A stretch of 10,541 nucleotides of DNA from positions 1 through 10,541 of the forward strand of contig JBGOTP010000170.1 in assembly GCA_041476545.1 (NCBI GenBank), read 5' to 3'. Both the position numbers and the translations under genes were made by a program. Source of the stretch: JBGOTP01 sp041476545 (GTDB taxonomy: Bacteria; Acidobacteriota; Vicinamibacteria; Vicinamibacterales; CAVVIG01). Below, one piece after another: positions 5,875 through 10,541 of this stretch (within the stretch, counting starts at the first letter, position 1; each line of letters begins with the position of its first letter). The notes under the pieces are model-generated. The model did not search any database. It was not told the origin of the DNA and was given only the letters and a program-made list of their open reading frames with translations.

Positions 5875-6935
5875 GGTTCGACGGTCTCGGGAAGGGGCTT
5901 TCGGGTGATGGGCAGCGGCGCCTTCTTTGCCGCCAGCCGCTTCCACGCCGCTTCGAGCAGCTCGGGCACTCCCGCGCCGGTCACCCCGGAGATCCTGAAG
6001 AACGGCAGACCGAGGGCGCGCGCTCTGGCCGCGAGCGCGCTCGGGAGACCGTCATCGGTGGCCGCATCGATCTTATTGGCCGCGACGATCTGCGGTTTGG
6101 CTGCCAGCTCCGGCCGGAAGAGTGCCAGTTCACGCCGCAGGACCTCGAGGTCCTCGACCGGATCGCGTCCGGTCGCACCCGACACGTCCACCAGGTGCAC
6201 CAGGATCTTCGTTCGTTCGAGATGTCTGAGGAACTGATGGCCGAGGCCGAGGCCGCGGTGCGCTCCCTCGATGAGCCCCGGAACGTCGGCGACGACAAAA
6301 CTGCGATCGTCGCTCAGGCCCACGACGCCGAGGTTTGGCGTGAGGGTGGTGAAGGGATAGTCGGCGATTTTCGGCCGCGCCGCGGAGATGCGCGCGATGA
6401 GCGTCGACTTGCCGGCATTCGGGAAGCCGACCAGTCCGACGTCCGCCAGGAGCCTGAGCTCGAGGCGAAGATCCTTTTCTTCCCCCGGTTCCCCCGGTTG
6501 CACCTTCCGTGGCGCGCGATTTGTCGAGGTGGCGAAACGCGCGTTGCCGAGACCTCCGCGGCCGCCCTTCGCCACAAGGACCCGCTGGTTCACCTCGGCC
6601 AGGTCGCCAAGCAGTCGATAGGGTTCCGCCGGGTCGTCTGTCTTTTCGTACACGAGTGTGCCGATCGGCACCGGCAACTCGAGTGTCGAACCGCCGTGGC
6701 CCGTACAGTTGGAACCTTGCCCGTGCTCGCCGCGTTCGGCCGTGAAGAGGGGATGGAAGCGGTAGTGGATCAGCGTGTTGGTGTGTTCGCTGGCGACGGC
6801 CCAGATGGATCCGCCGTGTCCGCCGTCGCCTCCGCTCGGTCCCCCTCGAGGCACCCGCTTCTCGCGGCGGAAGGCCAGGCATCCGCGGCCGCCGCTGCCC
6901 GCTGCGACGTGGATGTCGACTTCGTCAACGAACAT
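5871..6935 (-). CDS. obg: Obg family GTPase (50S ribosome assembly)
   Basis: Obg/CgtA is an essential GTPase in late 50S assembly, also tied to stress and growth control. The 354-residue protein has the glycine-rich Obg fold at 1-159 (MFVDEVDIHVAAGSGGRGCL, GGPSGGDGGHGGS), then a GTPase domain. G1 is GFPNAGKST (170-178), G2 YPFTT (193-197), G3 DVPG (217-220), G4 NKID (287-290) and the G5 region ISGVTG (315-320), where SA is commoner. A short Lys/Pro-rich tail follows and there is no OCT domain. The ATG at 6935 matches the family's usual N-terminus exactly, but it lacks a Shine-Dalgarno: the bases just before it read TTCCT. An AT-rich micro-repeat fills the 52-bp gap to rpmA. The rplU-rpmA-obg order is classical. 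A 407-aa open frame on the opposite strand is only its shadow. Confidence 0.97.
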   Translation of the reverse strand: MFVDEVDIHVAAGSGGRGCLAFRREKRVPRGGPSGGDGGHGGSIWAVASEHTNTLIHYRFHPLFTAERGEHGQGSNCTGHGGSTLELPVPIGTLVYEKTDDPAEPYRLLGDLAEVNQRVLVAKGGRGGLGNARFATSTNRAPRKVQPGEPGEEKDLRLELRLLADVGLVGFPNAGKSTLIARISAARPKIADYPFTTLTPNLGVVGLSDDRSFVVADVPGLIEGAHRGLGLGHQFLRHLERTKILVHLVDVSGATGRDPVEDLEVLRRELALFRPELAAKPQIVAANKIDAATDDGLPSALAARARALGLPFFRISGVTGAGVPELLEAAWKRLAAKKAPLPITRKPLPETVEP

Positions 6936-6947
6936 AGGAAATCTGGA

Positions 6948-6979
6948 ATTACCCGACTACCAGATTATCCAATTACCAA
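6948..6979. repeat. Degenerate 8-bp tandem repeat in the rpmA-obg spacer
   Basis: Four units start exactly 8 bases apart at 6948, 6956, 6964 and 6972 on the + strand: ATTACCCG, ACTACCAG, ATTATCCA, ATTACCAA. On the coding strand of the operon this reads as repeated GGTAAT-like words. The block is flanked by a 7-bp direct repeat, AAATCTG (6939-6945 and 6978-6984). The left flank can also pair with CCAGATT at 6960-6966. It is AT-rich unlike its surroundings and occupies most of the spacer before the obg start. Confidence 0.6.
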
Positions 6980-6987
6980 ATCTGCGT

Positions 6988-7245
6988 TTACTCGACCGGC
7001 AGGATACTGATGACGCGACCGCGAGTGCCATGATCCTCGAATCGGACTCGCCCGGCAATCTTCGCGAAGATGGTGTCGTCTTTGCCACGCCCCGCGTTGA
7101 TACCGGGGTTGAAACGGCGTCCGCGCTGTCGCACGATGATCGTGCCCCCGGTAACCACGTTGCCATCGTGGGCTTTCACGCCGAGCCGTTGTGAATTCGA
7201 ATCCCGCCCGTTTCGGGAACTGCCCTGACCTTTTTTGTGAGCCAT
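6988..7245 (-). CDS. rpmA: 50S ribosomal protein L27
   Basis: L27 sits near the peptidyl-transferase centre of the 50S subunit. The 85-residue protein starts MAHKKGQGSSRNGRDSNSQR, the family's signature N-terminus, and continues with RLGVKAHDGNVVTGGTIIVR, RFNPGINAGRGKDDTIFA and a basic beta-rich end. It starts directly at the conserved AHKKG, without the cleavable N-terminal extension known from Firmicutes. The ATG at 7245 has GAGGA (complement of 7253-7257) seven bases upstream; the open frame upstream of that is spacer. It lies between rplU and obg in the standard order. Confidence 0.98.
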   Translation of the reverse strand: MAHKKGQGSSRNGRDSNSQRLGVKAHDGNVVTGGTIIVRQRGRRFNPGINAGRGKDDTIFAKIAGRVRFEDHGTRGRVISILPVE

Positions 7246-7260
7246 CGCTGAATCCTCAGG

Positions 7261-7296
7261 GGCTGGAGGCTGGAGGCTGGGCCCCAAGATCCAGCC
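7261..7296. repeat. 7-bp tandem repeat with inverted copy in the rplU-rpmA spacer
   Basis: GGCTGGA at 7261-7267 and 7268-7274 is followed by GGCTGGG at 7275-7281: three copies in register, with one change. Ten bases after the last GGCTGG (7275-7280), the inverted word CCAGCC (7291-7296) allows a 6-bp stem in the RNA. The element fills most of the 59-bp gap between the rplU stop and the rpmA ribosome binding site. It differs from the 8-bp repeat in the next spacer. It might tune expression between L21 and L27; this is inference. Confidence 0.65.
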
Positions 7297-7304
7297 GGGG
7301 TCCT

Positions 7305-7619
7305 CTAGAGAAGAATGTCCGTAATGCGCACTCGCGTGTACGTCGCGCGGTGACCCTTCGTGCGCCGCATCCCCTTCCGGCGTTTCTTCTTGAAGACGCG
7401 AACCTTCGGGCCACGGGTCTCGCCCTCGACGATGGCGACGATGCGGGCGTTGGCGACCAGCGGAGCGCCCGCCAGCACTTCGCCGCCGTCTTTTTCAACG
7501 AGCAGCACCTGGTCGAGTGTCAGTTCCGCGCCGGGTTCCCCGGCCGTGCCGTCGAGCGTCGCAAAGCCGCCGGGCGTGACCTTCATCTGACGCCCGCGTG
7601 CCTGAATGATCGCGTACAT
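7305..7619 (-). CDS. rplU: 50S ribosomal protein L21
   Basis: L21 is a 23S rRNA-binding protein of the 50S subunit. The 104-residue protein begins MYAIIQARGRQMKV (family form MYAIIxTGGKQYKV), continues with LDQVLLVEKDGG and VVAxVEGETRGPKVRVFKKK-type strands, and ends with the signature RRKGMRRTKGHRATYTRVRI. I chose the ATG at 7619 over the GTG three codons upstream: AGGTGG (complement of 7625-7630) lies five bases before it, and the GTG falls within that ribosome binding site. It is the first gene of the rplU-to-comF operon and has a promoter-like sequence just upstream. Confidence 0.97.
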   Translation of the reverse strand: MYAIIQARGRQMKVTPGGFATLDGTAGEPGAELTLDQVLLVEKDGGEVLAGAPLVANARIVAIVEGETRGPKVRVFKKKRRKGMRRTKGHRATYTRVRITDILL

Positions 7620-7645
7620 TTTTTCCACCTGCCCAAAACGGCTAG

Positions 7646-7673
7646 TCTATAACCGAAGTGTTTGGCTTGTAAA
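7646..7673 (-). promoter_or_regulatory. Sigma70-like promoter of the rplU-rpmA-obg-nadD-rsfS-comF operon
   Basis: On the minus strand, TTTACA (complement of 7668-7673, 5 of 6 to consensus) and TATAGA (complement of 7646-7651, 4 of 6) are 16 bases apart. The start would be near 7640, giving a leader of about 20 bases before the rplU ATG. That leaves no room for a long ribosomal-protein autoregulatory leader. The spacer is clearly more AT-rich than the flanking genes. Confidence 0.6.
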
Positions 7674-7703
7674 GCGTTAGCCTTTGGAGCGCGCTTTCGC
7701 CGC

Positions 7704-8570
7704 CTATTTCAGCAGAACCCTGGTTCCGCGGACCTTTTGGGTGCTGAGCGCTGTCAGAAAGTTCGGAACCAGGCGATCCATGAGTTCAAAGTACGACGAC
7801 AGGGCGGGCATGTTCTGCTGCGCGCTGTACAGCACGTCTTCCTTGTGATTGTCCGTGTACATCGTCGCACCGGTCCGGCCGTCGATGAACACGAACTTGT
7901 TGACGAGGACATAGCCCTTGCGATCCAAGAAGACGCGCTCTTCATCGACGCGCCGTTGTCCAAACGCGTCGAGCCGTTCGTTCTGCCTGGTGACCATGTT
8001 CTGCGTCGAACGTTCCATGAACAATACGCTGCCAGTGACGATGAGCGGATTCTGGTATTCCTCGCCGATCTGCTTCCAGTAGGCCGTGTTCGCAAACAGG
8101 CGCCCGTACGGCTCCATGTCCTTCTCATCCTTGATCGGCATGGGGAGGGCCTGGCCTGCGCGGGCGGAATCGGACGCGCCCTGACTCGGCGCGCCAGCGC
8201 CTGCATTCGTGTTCACGCGCACGGGCGATGCTAGGTCGGTGTCGGCTGCGCTTTTGTTCTGATTCCGTGTGATTTCTGCCAAGGGCATGACGTCGGCGTC
8301 AATCACTCTCAGCGACGACTTGCTGCGGAGCTGGCTGCGCAGGAGGCGAACGGTCTCCTGATTGGCGTCGACCTCTTCGGTGCCGCCGGTCACGAAGCCG
8401 GCAACCAGCACGCGCTGAAATGGCGAGACGTCGAGTTTCGGCTGGATCGGGGTTTCGATGGGAATCTCGAAATAGCTCGGGCTGCACGCCAGTGTCCCGG
8501 CGGCGCAAATGGCCACGAGCGACCCAACGACGAGATTAAGGCCTTTCTTTGGCCGCGCCCGTTCGGTCAT
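7704..8570 (-). CDS. Putative envelope lipoprotein of unknown function
   Basis: This 288-residue protein has a basic N-terminus (MTERARPKKG), a hydrophobic segment (LNLVVGSLVAICAAGTLA) and a cysteine at residue 29. That suggests a lipoprotein signal, although the lipobox TLAC is imperfect. The mature part has VSPFQRVLVAGFVTGG (48-63) and ETVRLLRSQLRSKSSLRVID (72-91), then a low-complexity Ala/Gly/Ser linker (about 105-142). The C-terminal half is well ordered (PLIVTGSVLFMERS, GYVLVNKFVFIDGRTGATMY, ELMDRLVPNFLTAL). The layout recalls periplasmic CsgG/LpoB-like lipoproteins, which is a weak resemblance by eye. The start is fixed by AAGGA (complement of 8576-8580), five bases before the ATG; the longer open frame upstream is the shadow of the TPR gene. 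The gene overlaps that TPR gene by 35 bp, so the two products probably act together in the envelope. Function is unknown. Confidence 0.8.
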   Translation of the reverse strand: MTERARPKKGLNLVVGSLVAICAAGTLACSPSYFEIPIETPIQPKLDVSPFQRVLVAGFVTGGTEEVDANQETVRLLRSQLRSKSSLRVIDADVMPLAEITRNQNKSAADTDLASPVRVNTNAGAGAPSQGASDSARAGQALPMPIKDEKDMEPYGRLFANTAYWKQIGEEYQNPLIVTGSVLFMERSTQNMVTRQNERLDAFGQRRVDEERVFLDRKGYVLVNKFVFIDGRTGATMYTDNHKEDVLYSAQQNMPALSSYFELMDRLVPNFLTALSTQKVRGTRVLLK

Positions 8571-8895
8571 GGATTTCCTTGAACAGTTCATAGTTCTGAC
8601 GAATCTGCAGATCCTTCGGCGCGAGCGTCGTCGCGCGCTCGTAGGCCTGACGTGCCTTCTCCATCTGGCCTTCGTGCTCGTACCCGACCGCGAGGTTGTT
8701 GAAGGCAGGCGCGTACGTGGGATCGAGTTCGGCTGCCCGTTCCCACCGGTAGATGGCCTCACGCCAAAGACCACGTTGCGCCACATCGATTCCGAACTTG
8801 ACCTGTGCCTGGGCGTCGCCCCGAGTGTCCGCGTACGCGGGCGCGCCCGATAGGATGGCGGCAAGGGCGAGGAGGAACGCGATTCGCTGAATCAT
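8536..8895 (-). CDS. Small periplasmic TPR protein
   Basis: This 119-residue protein has a signal peptide at 1-22 (MIQR, a hydrophobic core, then AYA before D23) and two tetratricopeptide repeats: about 27-60 (GLWREAIYRWERAAELDP) and 61-94 (YAPAFNNLAVGYEHEGQMEK, ARQAYERATTLAPKD). TPRs bind protein partners, and the export signal puts it in the periplasm. The frame also has a TTG at 8910, but that codon lies inside the best -10 motif, so I use the ATG at 8895. There is no clear ribosome binding site and the predicted leader is only a few bases. The 3' end overlaps the downstream lipoprotein gene by 35 bp, so the pair is probably one unit, with the TPR protein as a likely partner of the lipoprotein. 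Confidence 0.85.
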   Translation of the reverse strand: MIQRIAFLLALAAILSGAPAYADTRGDAQAQVKFGIDVAQRGLWREAIYRWERAAELDPTYAPAFNNLAVGYEHEGQMEKARQAYERATTLAPKDLQIRQNYELFKEIHDRTGAAKERP

Positions 8896-8909
8896 GTGGA
8901 GAATATTCA

Positions 8910-8939
8910 ACTATAGCCACTGGTCTTCACTCCTTGCAA
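8910..8939 (-). promoter_or_regulatory. Sigma70-like promoter of the TPR/lipoprotein pair
   Basis: On the minus strand, TTGCAA (8934-8939, itself palindromic; 4 of 6) and TATAGT (complement of 8910-8915; 5 of 6) are 18 bases apart. Transcription would start near 8903, only about 8 bases before the ATG at 8895, so the message would be nearly leaderless. Confidence 0.45.
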
Positions 8940-8970
8940 GGCATTTGCTCCAACGGATTTGCCGTTCGCT

Positions 8971-8976
8971 TACAAT
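8971..8976 (+). promoter_or_regulatory. Candidate -10 element for dprA
   Basis: TACAAT matches the -10 consensus at 5 of 6 positions, in the spacer divergent from the TPR gene. No good -35 is found at the usual spacing; the nearest, TTGCTC, is 20 bases away. A start near 8983 would place the hairpin at 8985-9021 at the very 5' end of the dprA message. Confidence 0.3.
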
Positions 8977-8984
8977 GGATGCAG

Positions 8985-9021
8985 GAGGTCGGGGCCCGCG
9001 AACAGTCGCGGTGGCGGCCTC
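8985..9021 (+). promoter_or_regulatory. Leader hairpin upstream of dprA
   Basis: GAGGTCG (8985-8991) pairs with CGGCCTC (9015-9021) over 7 bp including one G-U. Inside it, CCGCGA (8996-9001) pairs perfectly with TCGCGG (9006-9011) around the tetraloop ACAG. A small asymmetric internal loop separates the two stems. A short pyrimidine run (TTTCC) follows. The hairpin lies 44 bases before the dprA ATG. It could stabilise the 5' end, attenuate transcription or bind a protein. It does not match any riboswitch class I know by eye. Confidence 0.4.
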
Positions 9022-9065
9022 TTTCCGCGTAAGCAGGAGCGGCTGGCCACGAGAAGGAAACGGCC

Positions 9066-10124
9066 ATGTCGCGCCTCGATTTCGTTGCACTCTCACTCCT
9101 GCCTCTCCCGTGGTGGCGGGATATCGCCGCCGCTCTTCGCGACGGCGAGCCTCCCTCGGACCTTCTGGACCGGCTCGTTGTCGAACGTCCGCGCCACGCC
9201 GCGATGCCCGCCTCAGCCATTCGCCTGCGCGCGGCTGCGGCGGTGGACCGAGCGGCCCGGCAGCACATCGACATGGTTGATTGGAGCGAGTCGGCGTATC
9301 CGACGGCGCTCGCCGCGATCATTGATCCGCCGCCGGTGCTCTGGTTCAACGGACCGCGCGCTGCCCTCGAACATCCGGCCGTCGCCATCGTTGGGTCACG
9401 AGCGGGTTCTTCGTACGCACTGTCAGTGGCGGAACGCCTCGCCGCCGATCTTGCGGCCCGAGGAGTCGCCGTTGTGAGTGGGTTGGCGCGTGGAGTCGAT
9501 TCCGCCGCCCATCGTGGTGCGTTGAGCGTTTCCGGCGTGACGATCGGCGTGCTTGGATCGGGTGCCGACGTCATCTATCCGCGGGAGCATCAGGCGCTTG
9601 CGCGCGAGATTACTGGTTCCGGCGCGATTGTCAGCGAACTGGTGCCGGGGACATCGCCCCAGGCTCGATTCTTTCCGCGCCGCAATCGTCTCATCAGTGG
9701 TCTGGCGCGCGCGGTGGTCGTGATCGAAGCCGGCGAAAAGAGCGGGTCGCTCATCACGGCGCGATGCGCCCTCGATCAGGGACGCGACGTGCTGGCCGTC
9801 CCCGGGAACGTCTTGAACGGCCGCAACCGGGGCGGACATGCCTTGCTTCGCGATGGGGCAAAGATTGTGGAGACAGCGGACGATATCCTGGAGGAGCTGG
9901 GGTTTGCCGTGCGGAACCCTGGCAATGCCGGGGCGTCCAAGGGCATGGCTCCTCCGTCGGCCGACCCGATTCTGATGTGCCTGACTGCGGGCGAATCGTC
10001 CGATTTGGACGCGATCGTCGAACGCACAGGACTTCGACCTTCGCGTGTGCTTCCGCGCTTGTTCGAGCTCGAGTTGAACGGTTTGGTGCGTCGGGTGGGT
10101 GGGGGACGATTCGTTCGAGTTTGA
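9066..10124 (+). CDS. dprA: DNA processing protein DprA (Smf)
   Basis: DprA binds incoming single-stranded DNA and loads RecA during natural transformation; it is also widespread in non-competent bacteria. The 352-residue protein has three parts. An N-terminal region (about 1-75) corresponds to the SAM-like domain. The Rossmann-like DprA core (about 80-275) contains AIVGSR (107-112), SGLARGVDSAAHRGAL (138-153), VLGSGADVIYP (162-172), FFPRRNRLISGLARAVVVIE (202-221) and SGSLITARCALDQGRDVLAVPG (226-247, adjacent motifs). A C-terminal winged-helix region (about 299-352) ends in LVRRVGGGRFVRV. AAGGA at 9054-9058, seven bases before the ATG, supports the start. topA follows 87 bases downstream, a familiar bacterial neighbourhood. 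With comF in the same window, some DNA-uptake capacity is possible but not shown. Confidence 0.96.
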   Translation: MSRLDFVALSLLPLPWWRDIAAALRDGEPPSDLLDRLVVERPRHAAMPASAIRLRAAAAVDRAARQHIDMVDWSESAYPTALAAIIDPPPVLWFNGPRAALEHPAVAIVGSRAGSSYALSVAERLAADLAARGVAVVSGLARGVDSAAHRGALSVSGVTIGVLGSGADVIYPREHQALAREITGSGAIVSELVPGTSPQARFFPRRNRLISGLARAVVVIEAGEKSGSLITARCALDQGRDVLAVPGNVLNGRNRGGHALLRDGAKIVETADDILEELGFAVRNPGNAGASKGMAPPSADPILMCLTAGESSDLDAIVERTGLRPSRVLPRLFELELNGLVRRVGGGRFVRV

Positions 10125-10147
10125 CAGATCGTGCTAGGGTCTAAACG
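10121..10147 (+). promoter_or_regulatory. Weak promoter candidate for topA
   Basis: A perfect TTGACA -35 (10121-10126) overlaps the dprA stop codon. Only a poor -10 (TAAACG, 10142-10147) lies at 15-base spacing. topA may simply be read from the dprA transcript. A CG-rich hairpin (CGGCG 10172-10176, CGCCG 10181-10185) lies in the same spacer. Confidence 0.25.
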
Positions 10148-10211
10148 GAGACTGGCGATCTCGCAGGGTTTCGGCGCGGGCGCCGGGGATGAGGGAGCAG
10201 GTCAGGATTCG

Positions 10212-10541
10212 ATGGCAAAGTCACTCGTCGTGGTCGAATCGCCCGCCAAGGCGAAGACCATCAACAAATATCTCGGACGCGACTTCAAGGTCATTGCCTC
10301 GCTGGGGCACATCCGCGATTTGCCGAAGAGCAAACTGGGTGTGGATGTCGACAACGACTTCGCGGAGCAGTACGAGGGGATCCTCTCGCGAAAGAAAGTG
10401 ATCAAGGAGCTCAAGGACGCGGCGAAGACCGCCACCGACATCTACGTCGCAACCGACCCCGATCGCGAAGGGGAAGCGATCGGCTGGCACATCGCACAGG
10501 AGCTCGGCGGAAAGAAGCGCAAGATTCATCGCCTGATGTTC
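10212..10541 (+). CDS. topA: DNA topoisomerase I, N-terminal part (cut by window end)
   Basis: TopA is a type IA topoisomerase that relaxes negative supercoils by cutting one strand through an active-site tyrosine, which lies beyond the window. The 110 visible residues are the TOPRIM domain. VVVESPAKAKTINKYLG (6-22) contains the catalytic Glu9, SLGHIRDLPKS (30-40) is the usual second motif, and TDPDREGEAIGWH (81-93) supplies the acidic Mg-binding residues D82, D84 and E86. All key residues are intact. The ATG at 10212 has AGGA at 10204-10207 four bases upstream and matches the family's normal N-terminus. It lies downstream of dprA on the same strand. Confidence 0.97.
   Translation, partial: MAKSLVVVESPAKAKTINKYLGRDFKVIASLGHIRDLPKSKLGVDVDNDFAEQYEGILSRKKVIKELKDAAKTATDIYVATDPDREGEAIGWHIAQELGGKKRKIHRLMF

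Noticed and set aside
5787..7010. 407-aa open frame on the + strand opposite nadD, obg and the 3' end of rpmA
   Set aside because: It lies antisense to unmistakable Obg and NadD genes, has no recognisable motif and is Arg-rich, as expected for a shadow frame in GC-rich DNA.
7671..7697. AAAGCG / CGCTTT inverted repeat as terminator of the lipoprotein gene
   Set aside because: The stem is only 6 bp with a 15-base loop and it overlaps the rplU -35 element. It is too weak to call.
8571..8864. N-terminal extension of the lipoprotein gene
   Set aside because: It is the out-of-frame shadow of the TPR gene, Arg/Ser-rich, and would bury the hydrophobic signal segment. A good ribosome binding site precedes the ATG at 8570.
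8894..9280. 128-aa + strand frame running through the dprA leader
   Set aside because: It overlaps the start of dprA in another frame with no conserved content. A short leader peptide cannot be excluded but nothing supports it.
1..10541. CRISPR array, transposon, phage or defence island
   Set aside because: No spaced direct repeats of CRISPR size, no transposase or integrase motifs and no recognisable defence genes were found. The tandem repeats seen are 7-8 bp micro-repeats only.

Overview
This is GC-rich bacterial chromosomal DNA with tight, operon-like gene packing. Housekeeping genes dominate: L21/L27/Obg, lysine and thymidylate synthesis, DprA/TopA. They are interspersed with secreted or lipoprotein genes of unknown function. 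The best guess for the host is an acidobacterium, perhaps of the Vicinamibacteria type. That guess rests on a secreted protein with an 'NFSGTWTLDAAKS' start, a protein style I associate with Acidobacteria, and on short AT-rich and G-rich micro-repeats between genes. No rRNA or taxonomic marker was compared, so it is inference. No phage, transposase, CRISPR array, tRNA or rRNA is visible.

Layout. Bases 1-162 hold the 3' end of an unrecognised + strand gene. Next comes a secreted protein with an Arg/Gly-rich tract (322-801). A long inverted repeat (825-874) separates it from a convergent minus-strand operon: an ECF sigma factor (1497-2138), a STAS anti-anti-sigma-like protein (1156-1497) and a small helical protein (888-1154). 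The sigma and STAS genes share one base (TGATG), and the next gene starts one base after the STAS stop. A 62-bp divergent spacer carries overlapping promoter-like motifs and leads into lysA (2201-3442) and tmk (3442-4053) on the + strand, again joined by TGATG. tmk runs tail-to-tail into comF with a 53-bp antisense overlap.

The central minus-strand operon, read from right to left, is rplU, rpmA, obg, nadD, rsfS, comF (7619 down to 4001). A sigma70-like promoter lies just upstream of rplU. The operon joins ribosome assembly and silencing (L21, L27, Obg, RsfS) with NAD synthesis (NadD) and a ComF phosphoribosyltransferase. The obg/nadD and nadD/rsfS junctions overlap. The rplU/rpmA and rpmA/obg spacers each hold a different micro-tandem repeat.

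Upstream of rplU is a minus-strand pair of envelope genes: a periplasmic TPR protein (8536-8895) overlapping a probable lipoprotein (7704-8570), both of unknown function. Divergent from these is dprA (9066-10124), whose leader can fold into a strong hairpin, followed by the 5' end of topA (10212 to the window end).

Most genes are ordinary. The places most worth a second look are the ECF-sigma/STAS/88-aa operon, which has no recognisable anti-sigma gene; the two micro-repeats inside the ribosomal operon; the TPR-lipoprotein pair; and the dprA leader hairpin.
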